A program made the translations under genes and the position numbers. Shown in pieces: positions 26,883 through 35,808 of a stretch of DNA of 64,000 nt. The notes beneath the pieces were generated by a model, which saw only the letters and a list, made by a program, of their open reading frames with translations, had not been told where the DNA came from and did not search any database. Source of the DNA: Brevundimonas sp. UBA5713. GTDB taxonomy: Bacteria > Pseudomonadota > Alphaproteobacteria > Caulobacterales > Caulobacteraceae. The stretch covers positions 115,008-179,007 of the forward strand of contig NZ_DIGV01000018.1 in assembly GCF_002419815.1 (NCBI RefSeq), in the 5' to 3' direction. The number at the start of each line of letters is the position of its first letter. The stretch's first letter is position 1.

Positions 26883-27368
26883 TTAGCGCTTCGAGAACTG
26901 GAAGCTGCGGCGTGCTTTCGCGCGGCCGTACTTCTTACGTTCAACGACGCGGCTGTCGCGGGTCAGGAAGCCGTGCGGCTTCAGAACCTTGCGCAGTTCC
27001 GGCTCGTAGTGGGTCAGAGCGTGCGACAGGCCGTGGCGGATAGCGCCAGCTTGGCCCGACAGGCCCGAACCGGTCACGGTGCAGACGACGTCGTACTGGG
27101 TCGCGCGGTCAGCAACGTTCAGCGGCTGAGCCACCATCATTTGCAGAACCGGACGAGCGAAGTAGTCAGCGACGTCCTTGCCGTTCACGGTGATCTTGCC
27201 GGTGCCGCGCTTCACCCACACGCGGGCGATAGCGTTCTTACGCTTGCCGGTCGAATACGAGCGGCCCAGGGCGTCGATCTTCGGTTCGGCAACGACAGGA
27301 GCGGCTTCAGTGCCGAGGCCCTTCAGGGCGTCGAAGCCAGCGGCGGTTTCTTGAGCAACGTCCGTCAT
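26883..27368 (-). CDS. rpsI: 30S ribosomal protein S9
   Basis: 161 residues, about 30 longer than the E. coli protein because of an acidic/Ala-rich N-terminal extension typical of alphaproteobacteria. The core YSTGKRKNAIARV, GSGLSGQAGAIRHGL and the universally conserved C-terminal SKR, which reaches the P-site tRNA, are present. Two bases separate it from rplM. A terminator follows. Confidence 0.97.
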   Translation of the reverse strand: MTDVAQETAAGFDALKGLGTEAAPVVAEPKIDALGRSYSTGKRKNAIARVWVKRGTGKITVNGKDVADYFARPVLQMMVAQPLNVADRATQYDVVCTVTGSGLSGQAGAIRHGLSHALTHYEPELRKVLKPHGFLTRDSRVVERKKYGRAKARRSFQFSKR

Positions 27369-27370
27369 GA

Positions 27371-27847
27371 TCAGGCGCTCCGGGTGTTCTTGGCCGACAT
27401 CGACTTGAAGTCGATGGTTTCGGGCTGTTGAGCTTCGTGATCGTGGGTCGCACCAGCGAACAGACGCAGGTGAGTCATCTGCTTGCGAGCCAGCGGCGAC
27501 TCCTTCGGCAGCATGCGCTCAACGGCCTTCTCAAGGACGCGCTCCGGGAAACGGCCGTTCAGGACCTTCTCCGGGGTGGTTTCCTTGATACCGCCCGGGT
27601 GGCCGGTGTGACGGTAGTAGACTTTGTCGGTGTTCTTCTTGCCGGTGAACACCACCTTGTCCACGTTGGTCACGACGACGTAGTCGCCCATGTCCACGTG
27701 CGGGGTGTAGGTCGGCAGGTGCTTACCGCGCAGGCGGTTAGCGATGAAGGTCGCAAGACGGCCCACCACGACGCCTTCAGCGTCGATATGGATCCACTTC
27801 TTTTCGACCTCAGCCGGCTTTTGTGCAGCCGTAGTGCTCTTCAGCAT
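27371..27847 (-). CDS. rplM: 50S ribosomal protein L13
   Basis: 158 residues from the ATG at 27847 (MLKSTTAAQKP); an in-frame upstream extension is excluded because it crosses the promoter. Core motifs: VVGRLATFIANRLRGK, GDYVVVTNVDKV, YYRHTGHPGG and GMLPK-like ERMLPKESPLARKQM. L13 is an early assembly protein of the large subunit. First gene of the rplM-rpsI operon, with a promoter about 60 bases upstream. Confidence 0.97.
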   Translation of the reverse strand: MLKSTTAAQKPAEVEKKWIHIDAEGVVVGRLATFIANRLRGKHLPTYTPHVDMGDYVVVTNVDKVVFTGKKNTDKVYYRHTGHPGGIKETTPEKVLNGRFPERVLEKAVERMLPKESPLARKQMTHLRLFAGATHDHEAQQPETIDFKSMSAKNTRSA

Positions 27848-27905
27848 ATTGAGGGTCCTAAAGACGTAAAAACAGTCCGTCCCGAGGGACTGGACATTGG
27901 CGGGC

Positions 27906-27934
27906 TTGATAATGCGCCTCGCGCAAAAGGTCAA
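27906..27934 (-). promoter_or_regulatory. promoter of rplM-rpsI
   Basis: On the minus strand TTGACC (27934-27929), 17 bases, TATCAA (27911-27906). The same -10 and spacing occur at the tRNA-Gln gene in this window. The start of transcription would be near 27899, giving a leader of about 50 bases. Confidence 0.65.
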
Positions 27935-27993
27935 ACGCAATCCACAGGCCGGAAATGCGCCAACCATTTGCTTTATAACGACTTTTCATTGTT

Positions 27994-28029
27994 GGTATTA
28001 AAATACCCAGTGATTGGTATTAAATTACC
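27994..28029. repeat. two tandem AT-rich palindromes upstream of rplM
   Basis: GGTATTAAAATACC (27994-28007) is a perfect palindrome and GGTATTAAATTACC (28016-28029) a near copy; each is preceded by TT and their starts are 22 bases apart, two helical turns. The second overlaps the lolD stop codon. They lie 60-95 bases upstream of the rplM -35 element. Paired, helically phased palindromes suggest a dimeric regulator site; no T-tract makes a terminator role weak. Confidence 0.5.
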
Positions 28030-28768
28030 ACGCTTGGCTCTGGGCCTGTCGCTCTTCCAGATGGCCATCCTTCAGGGCGAAGACGCGATCCATGTGACCG
28101 GCCAGTTCCATATTGTGGGTGGCAATCAGAGCGGCCACGCCCTCCTCCTTGGCCAGTCGGCGCAGGGATTCAAACACGGTCTGGCTGGTGGTCGGGTCGA
28201 GATTGCCGGTCGGCTCGTCGGCCAGAAGCAAGGCCGGACGGTTGGCCAGAGAACGGGCAATGGCCACGCGCTGTTGCTCGCCGCCCGACAACTGCGCCGG
28301 TTGGTGCGTCACGCGTTCGCCCAGCCCCAGTGCCGTCAGCATTTCGGTGGCGCGTTCGCGAGCCTCGGCCTCGCTGAAACCGGCGATACGCATGGGCAGG
28401 GCCACATTATCGCGGGCGTCAAACTCCGGCAGCAGATGGTGGAACTGATAGACGAAGCCGATACGCGACAGGCGCAGGCGCGTGCGGGTGCGTTCGTCCA
28501 GATCGGTGACGTCCTCGCCCTGAATGGCGACACGGCCTGACGTCGGACGCTCCAGCAGGCCCGCCGCGTGCAGCAGCGACGACTTGCCCGAACCCGACGG
28601 CCCGATAAGCCCGATGACCTCGCCCGGCATAATGTCCAGGTCGACGCCCTTGAGTACCGACAGTTCGCCCTGCCCCATCTTATAGGTGCGGGTCACGTCA
28701 CGCAGCGACAGGGTCGGTGCGCCCGCGACGGGGCCGGTCGAAGCTTTGCGTTTCAACAGTCTATTCAA
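28025..28768 (-). CDS. lolD: lipoprotein-releasing system ATP-binding protein
   Basis: About 247 residues from a TTG at 28768, chosen because GGAGG lies nine bases before it and it overlaps the lolC stop by eight bases; an ATG at 28804 is possible but lies deeper in lolC. The ATPase of the complex that extracts lipoproteins from the inner membrane for LolA. Walker A GPSGSGKSS, signature LSGGEQQR, Walker B LLLADEPTGNLD and the family motif YQFHHLLPEF are present. A basic N-terminal extension of about 20 residues precedes the ABC domain. Confidence 0.92.
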   Translation of the reverse strand: MNRLLKRKASTGPVAGAPTLSLRDVTRTYKMGQGELSVLKGVDLDIMPGEVIGLIGPSGSGKSSLLHAAGLLERPTSGRVAIQGEDVTDLDERTRTRLRLSRIGFVYQFHHLLPEFDARDNVALPMRIAGFSEAEARERATEMLTALGLGERVTHQPAQLSGGEQQRVAIARSLANRPALLLADEPTGNLDPTTSQTVFESLRRLAKEEGVAALIATHNMELAGHMDRVFALKDGHLEERQAQSQAW

Positions 28769-30089
28769 AGCGCAGAGCCTCCACCGGATCGATACGCGAC
28801 GCATTCCACGACGGCGGCAAGCTGGCCAGACAGCTCATGAGGAAGGAGAAGACAGCCACCCACGTCACGTCCCACGGGTCCACGTCTGCCGGAATGGAAT
28901 CCAGCATATAGACGTCGGCGTTGAACAGCTGCACGCCCAGCAAGGCCTCAAGGAAATGCTGGATGGCGCCAATGTTCAGGCAGAACAGGAGGCCCAGAAC
29001 CAGACCCGCAATCGTGCCACCGATACCGATGGCCGCGCCCGACACAAAGAAGATGCGCAGGATCGATGACTGGCTTGCCCCGATGGTGCGCAGGATGGCA
29101 ATGTCACGGGTCTTGTTCTTCACCAGCATGACGATGCCGCTGATGATGTTCATGGCAGCGATGGCGACCACCATGCCCAGAATAATGCTCATGGCGACGC
29201 GCTCGACCTTCAGCGCGCCCCAGATGGCGGCCTGACGGTTACGCCAGTCGCTGACGACTGCGCCCTGCCCTGCCGCACGGGCCACTGCGCCGATCATGGT
29301 TTCGACCTTGTCGGGCTCGGCGACCTTCAACTCGATCACGTCCACGACGCCTTCCTTGCCAAAGAACAGTTGCGCCTGCTCCAGCGGCATGAAGACGAAG
29401 GCGCGGTCATAGTCCGCTGCGCCCGAGGTGTAGATGCCGCCGACGATATAGGTCTTTTCCAGACCGCCCAGATTGCCGAACGCACTGTCGGCACCGGTGG
29501 GCGAATAAAGGCTGATCGGATCGCCGACACGCAGGCCCATCTGTTCGGCCAGCGTCTTCCCGATCAGGATGTTGTCACCGCCCCATTCGCCCTTGCCGAA
29601 GCTGGCGCGGGCCTCTTCGCTCAGGCTTTCATAGGCATAGGGGAAGCCCGACAGGTCTTCGGGGCGCACGCCGCGCACCACACCGCCCGTGGCCTGTCCC
29701 ATGGCGCGAAACATGGCGGGGTTTTCCGTCAGTGGGGCCACGGAAACCACACCCGGCACATTGCCGATGCGCTCGATCGCGGCATCGCGGTCCTCGGCCC
29801 AAAGCACAGGGCCCTGAACGTACATATGACCGTTGAACGACAGGATCCGGTCCATCAGCGTGCCACGGAAGCCGGACATGATGCTCATGACCGAAATCAG
29901 CACAGCCACAGCCAGCATGATGCCGACGAAGCTGATGATGGCGATCAGGGCCACGCCGCCTTCCTTGCGCTTGGCACGGAGATACCGCAGCGCCAGTCCG
30001 ATTTCCCATGCGGAGAACGGACCGGCAGGCTTTGCAGCCATGGCAGCGGCGGCCGGCGACGGAGCGGATCCAGTCGCTTTATCGGTCAT
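28761..30089 (-). CDS. lolC: lipoprotein-releasing ABC transporter permease (LolC/LolE family)
   Basis: 442 residues. Four membrane helices: one near residues 47-72 and three in the last third (about 298-325, 345-375, 405-430), with a large periplasmic domain between. This is the FtsX/MacB-like topology of LolC and LolE. Only one permease gene is present, as in most non-gammaproteobacteria, so it probably works as a homodimer (LolF-type) with LolD. Its ATG overlaps the proS stop (ATGA). Confidence 0.9.
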   Translation of the reverse strand: MTDKATGSAPSPAAAAMAAKPAGPFSAWEIGLALRYLRAKRKEGGVALIAIISFVGIMLAVAVLISVMSIMSGFRGTLMDRILSFNGHMYVQGPVLWAEDRDAAIERIGNVPGVVSVAPLTENPAMFRAMGQATGGVVRGVRPEDLSGFPYAYESLSEEARASFGKGEWGGDNILIGKTLAEQMGLRVGDPISLYSPTGADSAFGNLGGLEKTYIVGGIYTSGAADYDRAFVFMPLEQAQLFFGKEGVVDVIELKVAEPDKVETMIGAVARAAGQGAVVSDWRNRQAAIWGALKVERVAMSIILGMVVAIAAMNIISGIVMLVKNKTRDIAILRTIGASQSSILRIFFVSGAAIGIGGTIAGLVLGLLFCLNIGAIQHFLEALLGVQLFNADVYMLDSIPADVDPWDVTWVAVFSFLMSCLASLPPSWNASRIDPVEALRFE

Positions 30090-31402
30090 TTCGTGAGCAG
30101 CTCCACGGCAGCTTGCAGCGACAGGGTTTGTTTTTCACCGGTGGCGCGGCGCTTCAGTTCAACCACGCCATCGGCCAGGCCCTTGGGACCAATGACCAGT
30201 TGCCACGGAATACCGATCAGGTCGGCGGTGGCGAACTTGCCGCCCGGACGCTCGTCCGTGTCGTCGTACAGCACGTCCTTGCCGGCAGCTTCCAGCAGTT
30301 TGACGGCCTCTTCACACGCAGCAGAGACGGCTTCGTCGCTGTTGCGCATCGAGATCACGGCCACGTCGAACGGCGCGACCGAGTCCGGCCAGATGATGCC
30401 CGCGCTGTCGTGGCTGGCTTCGATGATGGCACCCAGCAGGCGCGATACGCCAACACCGTACGAGCCCATGTGGACTTCGGTGTCCTTGCCATCCGGACCG
30501 GCGACCTTGGCCTTCATCGGGGCCGAGTATTTGGTGCCGAAGTAGAAGATGTGGCCCACCTCGATGCCGCGAGCCGACAGGCGGTCGGCCTCGGCGGTTT
30601 CGCTTTCGAAGCGCGCCGCGTCATGCATTTCCTCGGTGGCAGCGTACAGGGCGGTGCGCTCGTCAAAGACGGCGTTCAGTTGCTCGACGCTCAGGTCGTG
30701 GCCCGGAGGAGCCATTTCCACCAGTTTGCGGTCGCAGAAGACTTCGCTCTCGCCGGTGTCGGCCAGCACGATGAACTCGTGCGACAGGTCGCCGCCGATC
30801 GGGCCGGTGTCGGCGCGCATCGGCACGGCCTTCAGGCCCAGACGCGAGAAGGTGTTCAGATAGGCGGCAAACATACGCTTATAGGCGATGCGCGCCGACG
30901 CTTCGTCGATGTCGAACGAATAGGCGTCCTTCATCAGGAACTCGCGGCCACGCATAACGCCAAAGCGCGGACGGCGCTCGTCGCGGAACTTCCACTGGAT
31001 GTGGAAGAGGTTCAGCGGCAGCGACTTGTAGGATTTGACGTAGCCACGGAAGATGTCGGTGACCATTTCCTCATTGGTCGGGCCGTACAACAGCTCGCGC
31101 TCGTGACGGTCGGTGATGCGCAGCATCTCCGGGCCATAGGCGTCATAGCGGCCCGACTCGCGCCACAGGTCTGCCAGTTGCAGCGTCGGCATCAACAGCT
31201 CGACGGCACCGGCCTTGGTCTGCTCTTCGCGGACGATGTTTTCAATCTTGCGTAGCACGCGAAGACCCAGCGGCAGCCACGCATAGATGCCTGCGGCCTC
31301 CTGCTTGATCATGCCCGCTCGCAGCATCAGCTGATGCGAGACGATCTGGGCGTCAGAGGGGGCTTCCTTGAGGGTCGGCAGAAAATAGCGCGACAGACGC
31401 AT
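30086..31402 (-). CDS. proS: prolyl-tRNA synthetase (type 2, short form)
   Basis: 438 residues from the ATG at 31402 (MRLSRYFLPTLKEAP). Class II synthetase charging tRNA-Pro. Motif 2 (FRDERRPRFGVMRGREF) and motif 3 (GSYGVGVSRLLGAIIE) flank a catalytic core with no YbaK-like editing insertion, the usual alphaproteobacterial form. Mischarged alanine must then be cleared by a free editing protein. Followed by lolC and lolD in an overlapping operon. Confidence 0.95.
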   Translation of the reverse strand: MRLSRYFLPTLKEAPSDAQIVSHQLMLRAGMIKQEAAGIYAWLPLGLRVLRKIENIVREEQTKAGAVELLMPTLQLADLWRESGRYDAYGPEMLRITDRHERELLYGPTNEEMVTDIFRGYVKSYKSLPLNLFHIQWKFRDERRPRFGVMRGREFLMKDAYSFDIDEASARIAYKRMFAAYLNTFSRLGLKAVPMRADTGPIGGDLSHEFIVLADTGESEVFCDRKLVEMAPPGHDLSVEQLNAVFDERTALYAATEEMHDAARFESETAEADRLSARGIEVGHIFYFGTKYSAPMKAKVAGPDGKDTEVHMGSYGVGVSRLLGAIIEASHDSAGIIWPDSVAPFDVAVISMRNSDEAVSAACEEAVKLLEAAGKDVLYDDTDERPGGKFATADLIGIPWQLVIGPKGLADGVVELKRRATGEKQTLSLQAAVELLTK

Positions 31403-31509
31403 GAGGGTAGGCTTTCCTGAAACTAGTTCAGCGTGATTAGCGCGTGCCGGAAGGGCGTGGCAACGCGCGGACTGGAAAAAGGGCGATGCGGACCGTTCGG
31501 TTCCGCCGA

Positions 31510-31782
31510 TTACAACGCCGGCAGACGAGAGGTGTCGATATCCGGAATCGGCATGATGCCCGTCCACACCACGCCCACAATGATGGCCCAGATAATGGCC
31601 GAAACCCAGGTGGTGGTGATGAACTTCTTCTTCAGATTGGGGTTCGCAGGAGCGCCCCACTGGCTGCCATCGGTCGGCGGCGCATCCACCTGATCGCGCA
31701 TCCCGATGGGCAGGATCATAAACAGCACGATCCACCACGTCGTCAGATAGATGGCGACAAGCGTAAACGGGCCTAACGGCAT
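31510..31782 (-). CDS. DUF1467-family membrane protein
   Basis: 90 residues from the ATG at 31782. Two hydrophobic helices (about residues 5-27 and 56-76) flank a polar loop with a Pro/Asn-rich stretch. The YLTTWWIVLFMILPIG segment is characteristic of DUF1467, a small alphaproteobacterial family that usually sits just upstream of proS, as here. Function unknown; inner-membrane location expected. Confidence 0.82.
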   Translation of the reverse strand: MPLGPFTLVAIYLTTWWIVLFMILPIGMRDQVDAPPTDGSQWGAPANPNLKKKFITTTWVSAIIWAIIVGVVWTGIMPIPDIDTSRLPAL

Positions 31783-31866
31783 GAACTCAGCCTCACTTTG
31801 TTCAAAGCTTGGGTGACGCCGCGCTCGGCTCGGCGTAAATGGCGACACCCCTATTCAGGACCTGTC

Positions 31867-32223
31867 ATGCCACAAATCACGCTCGAACACTCCACCCATT
31901 TCGACAGCGCCGATTTTCGCGCGCTGGCGTTGGAAATCCATAACCTGTGCGTCGAACATACCGGTGCAACGCTGGCGTCGTGCAAGACCCGCGTGGTGCG
32001 GGCCGAAAACCTGATCATTGCGGACGGATCGCCCGATCAGGCCATGGTTCACTGTGATCTGCGCATTCTCAGCGGGCGCACGCCGGAACAGAAACTGGCG
32101 CTGGGCAAGGCCGTGCAGGACACCATGGTCAAGCACCTGACCCAGTATGATGGGCCGCGCCAGATTTCTGTAGAGATCGTCGATCTGGATAAGCCCAACT
32201 ATCACAAGGTGACAGCGGGCTGA
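31867..32223 (+). CDS. 5-carboxymethyl-2-hydroxymuconate Delta-isomerase-like protein
   Basis: 118 residues from the ATG at 31867, with AGGA nine bases upstream. A tautomerase-superfamily protein: MPQITLEHS places Pro at position 2, which becomes the catalytic N-terminal proline after Met removal. The IIADGSPDQAMVHCDLRIL and GRTPEQKLALG segments match the CHMI family. In E. coli C the enzyme acts in homoprotocatechuate degradation, but no other gene of that pathway is nearby, so its real substrate is uncertain. It is a lone plus-strand gene between two minus-strand clusters. Confidence 0.8.
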   Translation: MPQITLEHSTHFDSADFRALALEIHNLCVEHTGATLASCKTRVVRAENLIIADGSPDQAMVHCDLRILSGRTPEQKLALGKAVQDTMVKHLTQYDGPRQISVEIVDLDKPNYHKVTAG

Positions 32224-32236
32224 TCCAAATCAGGCC

Positions 32237-32575
32237 TTACGGGTGCGGGCGGCCAATGCCATAGCGGGCCGCCCAGTAAGGCAGGATGTTCTCATCCTTC
32301 AGATAGCGGGCACCGGTGGCCTCGCTGACCAAGGCGTCGGGCCAGTCGAACTCACCGTCCAACACCAGCATCGGGCAGGACTGGTCAGCCTCGCCCACCA
32401 CCTCGACGACCGCTGCACGCGGACGCGGGTGATCCACACGGATCACCTCTGTCACATCCTTCAGGCGAGGATAGAGGTTCAGCACCCCCTCGATCACCGC
32501 GCCGGGCGGGCAGTACCACGGACCGCCCTGATCATCGAACCAGTCAGGGTTCAGCAGAAAAAGACGGTCCGCCAT
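32237..32575 (-). CDS. DUF3088-family protein
   Basis: 112 residues from the ATG at 32575, which overlaps the rnj stop by one base (ATTA on the plus strand). It starts with LFLLNPDWFDD, has a cysteine in PWYCPPGAVIEGVL, and a thioredoxin-like QSCPMLVLDGEF segment, ending in RYGIGRPHP. These match DUF3088. A glutaredoxin-like fold is plausible; function unknown. Last gene of the long run that starts at nuoA. Confidence 0.8.
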   Translation of the reverse strand: MADRLFLLNPDWFDDQGGPWYCPPGAVIEGVLNLYPRLKDVTEVIRVDHPRPRAAVVEVVGEADQSCPMLVLDGEFDWPDALVSEATGARYLKDENILPYWAARYGIGRPHP

Positions 32576-34245
32576 TACAGCCTCAGCACCACGGTTTCGA
32601 CGATAGGACGACGGCCCCAAACCTTCTGGCTGGCCTTTTTCAAGGTGCGCGCCACGGCCTGTTCGACCACCATCTCGTCCTCGAGGGCCGAGCCCTTGAG
32701 GTTGGTGACCACATCTTCGACGCGCTCGGCCAGATCGTCCAGCACGTCTTCAAGTTTGTGCTTCTCATCGCCCGGCAGGCCGATTGAGCGGATGTCGATG
32801 TCGCTGACAATCTTGCCGCGACGGTCCAGCGCGAACGACACAATCAGCATGCCGTTGTTGGCCGCGTGACGGCGCTCACGCAGGGCTTCGCCCTGCTCTT
32901 CCACCATCATGCCGCCATCGACGAACAGACGACCGGCGGGCACTTCGTCGATGATCTCGACCATGCCGGGGGCCAGCCGCACCATGTCGCCGTTGCGCGG
33001 GGTGCAGGTTTGCGGAATGCCCAGATCGCGGGCCAGATTGGCGTGCTCGATCAGGTGACGGCGCTGACCGTGGGTGGGCACGGCGATGGTGGGACGCGCC
33101 CACTCATACATCTGGCGCAGTTCGGCACGGCACGGGTGACCCGAGACGTGGATGCCGGGGCTGTCCTTCTCGGTGTAGATGCGCACGCCCTTCTCGGCCA
33201 GCTTGTCCTGAAGGCGAGCGATGGCCAGCTCATTGCCCGGGATCACGCGCGAGGAGAAGATGCAGTGGTCGCCCTGCCCCAGTCGCACGAACGGGTGGGT
33301 GCCATCGGCGATACGCGATAGCGCCGCGCGGTCTTCGCCCTGAGAGCCGGTGCACAGATACAGAATCTTGTCCGCAGGCCAAACCTTGGCTTCTTCCTCG
33401 GACAGGAACTGCACATCCTTCAGCATGCCGACCGTCTTGGCAGCGGCGGTGATGCGGTGCATCGAACGGCCTGCCAGTGCCACACGGCGGCCAGCCATCT
33501 CGGCAGCGTGAATCACGCTGTCCATGCGCGCCACGTTCGAGGCGAAGCAGCCAACAGCCACGCGGCCTTTCAGCGGAGTAATCAGCTCCACCAGCTTTTG
33601 GCGCACGTCACCTTCCGACCCCGCCATGCCCTCAACGAAGACGTTGGTGGAATCGCAGACCATGGCCAGCACGCCCTCATCGCCCAGTTGGCGGATGAAG
33701 GCCTCATCGGTGCGCTCGCCCACGACCGGCTGGTCGTCCAGCTTCCAGTCGCCGGTGTGCAGCACAGTGCCCAGCGGGGTCTTGATCGACAGGCCGTTCG
33801 GCTCGGCAATCGAGTGCGTCAGGGTGACATAGGTCACCTCGAACGGGCCGAGGTTCACCTTGCCGCCCAGTTCGACCTCGTTCAGCTCTGCGTCGTCCAG
33901 CAGATTGCGGTCGCGCAGCTTTTCACGGATCAGGAAGGCGGTGAACGGCGTGGCATACAGCGGGGCCTGAATGCGCGGCAGCAGCCAGGCCAGTGCACCG
34001 ATGTGGTCTTCGTGCGCGTGGGTCAGCACAATGCCCAGAATTTCCTCGCCTTCGAGGAAGGCAGGATCGGGCACGATAACATCCACGCCCGGCGTCGACT
34101 GGTCACCGAAGGTGACGCCGACATCGACGATAATCCATTTGCGGTCATGCTCGGGGCCAAAGCCGTAAGCATTCAAATTCATACCGACCTCGTTCGAGCC
34201 GCCCAGCGGCAGGAAAACGAGTTCGTCTTGGTTTACTTGGGTCAT
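32575..34245 (-). CDS. rnj: ribonuclease J
   Basis: 556 residues. Metallo-beta-lactamase/beta-CASP ribonuclease with 5' exonuclease and endonuclease activity in mRNA decay and rRNA maturation. The metal site motif HAHEDHIG starts at His76; the beta-CASP region holds GCFASNVARMDSV and CTGSQGE; the later HVSGHPCRAEL and VPTHGQRRHL supply further metal ligands. A C-terminal dimerisation domain follows. In alphaproteobacteria it usually sits behind coaX, as here (seven bases apart). Confidence 0.94.
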   Translation of the reverse strand: MTQVNQDELVFLPLGGSNEVGMNLNAYGFGPEHDRKWIIVDVGVTFGDQSTPGVDVIVPDPAFLEGEEILGIVLTHAHEDHIGALAWLLPRIQAPLYATPFTAFLIREKLRDRNLLDDAELNEVELGGKVNLGPFEVTYVTLTHSIAEPNGLSIKTPLGTVLHTGDWKLDDQPVVGERTDEAFIRQLGDEGVLAMVCDSTNVFVEGMAGSEGDVRQKLVELITPLKGRVAVGCFASNVARMDSVIHAAEMAGRRVALAGRSMHRITAAAKTVGMLKDVQFLSEEEAKVWPADKILYLCTGSQGEDRAALSRIADGTHPFVRLGQGDHCIFSSRVIPGNELAIARLQDKLAEKGVRIYTEKDSPGIHVSGHPCRAELRQMYEWARPTIAVPTHGQRRHLIEHANLARDLGIPQTCTPRNGDMVRLAPGMVEIIDEVPAGRLFVDGGMMVEEQGEALRERRHAANNGMLIVSFALDRRGKIVSDIDIRSIGLPGDEKHKLEDVLDDLAERVEDVVTNLKGSALEDEMVVEQAVARTLKKASQKVWGRRPIVETVVLRL

Positions 34246-34252
34246 ACAGTCC

Positions 34253-35056
34253 TTAACGGAGGTTGTTCCGCCGCCAGATTTCCAAAAGGCCGCGGATGGT
34301 CAGGTCCGGATCAAACCGGTCAATTGTGTTGCTCGCCCCTTCGAACAGGGACGCGACGCCGCCGGTACCCACCACGGTCATCGGACGTCCCCACTCCGCC
34401 TTGATGCGCGCCACCAGTCCGTCAATGAGGCCCACATAGCCCCAGAAGACCCCCGATTGCATCGAGGTGACTGTGTCGCGGCCGATCACAACGGAAGGGC
34501 GTTGAATAGCGATGCGCGGCAGTTTGGCTGCCGCTTCGTGCAGAGCCTGCACGGAAAGATTGATGCCCGGCGCGATGACGCCGCCCTCGAAGGCCCCTTG
34601 GCCCGGCGCGTCACCGGCTGAAACGATATCAAATGTGGTGGCCGTACCGCTGTCGATCAACAGCAGGTCACCAGAATAAGTTGTCAGCGCACCAATCGCG
34701 TTCACCAGACGGTCGGCACCGGCCTCGCTAGGCTTGGGGATACGCACCTCGATACCCAAGTCGGCATTCTCGCCGATGACCAGAGGGTTAACCTCCAGAT
34801 AGCGGCGCGACAGGTTGCGCAGATTGAAGATGGATTGCGGCACGACAGACGAGATGATGCAGCCGTCCATGTCCGTCATATTCAGGCGACGGCCGGTCTT
34901 GGCGCTCATCAGCTCGAACAGCTGGTGCAGCCAGACGGCGTATTCATCGGCTGTGCGTGTGGCTTCGGTCGCCGTGCGCCATTGGGCAATCCAGCTCTCG
35001 CCATCGTGGACGGCGAAGAGCGTATTGGTGTTGCCTTGTTCAATCGCCAACAGCAT
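34253..35056 (-). CDS. coaX: type III pantothenate kinase
   Basis: 267 residues. First step of coenzyme A synthesis; type III enzymes need a monovalent cation and are not inhibited by CoA. The ASKHA phosphate-1 motif is LAIEQGNTNTLFAVHDG, the substrate region GADRLVNAIGA, and the phosphate-2/adenosine motif IDSGTATTFD. Its ATG overlaps the birA stop by one base. Confidence 0.94.
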   Translation of the reverse strand: MLLAIEQGNTNTLFAVHDGESWIAQWRTATEATRTADEYAVWLHQLFELMSAKTGRRLNMTDMDGCIISSVVPQSIFNLRNLSRRYLEVNPLVIGENADLGIEVRIPKPSEAGADRLVNAIGALTTYSGDLLLIDSGTATTFDIVSAGDAPGQGAFEGGVIAPGINLSVQALHEAAAKLPRIAIQRPSVVIGRDTVTSMQSGVFWGYVGLIDGLVARIKAEWGRPMTVVGTGGVASLFEGASNTIDRFDPDLTIRGLLEIWRRNNLR

Positions 35057-35802
35057 CAGCCGTTATCTCCGAAAAATACATCGCCCGCAGAGATAATGCG
35101 AATCGAGCCATCCGCCAGCTTCAGCCGAAGCGAACCATCAGCCTCTACCCCGTCGGCGGTGCCGTGCAGCGTCTCGTGGGTCAGACGCGCGATGCACGGC
35201 CCAAAAAGGCCCGGCGTGCGATCGATCCATGCCTGACGCACCGGTCCGAAGCCTTGGGTCTGCCAAACCGACAGCCAGTGATCAAAGCGTTCGGCCAAAT
35301 GCTTTGCACCGGTTTCGAAATCCGGCGGCGACAAATGATCGGCGGACAGATGCTCGGCAATCGCGGTGGCGGGGCGCTCGGTGCTCACAGGCGCGGCCTT
35401 GAGGTTCACCCCAATACCAATGGCCACCCACAGCCCCCCTGCCCCCAGCGATCCGCTTTCCAACAGCACGCCGGACACCTTGCGGCCATCCAGAAGCACA
35501 TCATTGGGCCATTTGATCGAAACCAGACTGGGCGGCACATAGTGCGCGACCAGATCATAGACAGCCAGCGCCGACACAAAGGTCAGCTGCGAGGCATCCA
35601 GAGGCGATTTATCGAGGGTAAGAAGCAGGGTCTGGGCCAGATTGCCCGTCGGCATTTCCCAGACACGGCCCCTGCGCCCGCGCCCTTCGGTTTGGCGTTG
35701 GGCCGCGATCCACAGGGGACCGAACTCGCCAGCCTCGGCGCGCCTGCGCGCTTCGGCATTGGTCGAGTCGATCTCCTGCAGGATCAGGACCGGAGCCGCC
35801 AA
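35056..35802 (-). CDS. birA: biotin-[acetyl-CoA-carboxylase] ligase
   Basis: 248 residues. Attaches biotin to AccB. The catalytic motif GRGRRGRVWEMPTGN and KWPNDVLLDGRKVSG are intact. There is no N-terminal helix-turn-helix, so it is a monofunctional group I enzyme that cannot repress biotin genes directly. It follows nuoN by six bases, a conserved junction in alphaproteobacteria. Confidence 0.94.
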   Translation of the reverse strand: MAAPVLILQEIDSTNAEARRRAEAGEFGPLWIAAQRQTEGRGRRGRVWEMPTGNLAQTLLLTLDKSPLDASQLTFVSALAVYDLVAHYVPPSLVSIKWPNDVLLDGRKVSGVLLESGSLGAGGLWVAIGIGVNLKAAPVSTERPATAIAEHLSADHLSPPDFETGAKHLAERFDHWLSVWQTQGFGPVRQAWIDRTPGLFGPCIARLTHETLHGTADGVEADGSLRLKLADGSIRIISAGDVFFGDNG

Positions 35803-35808
35803 GGCTCC

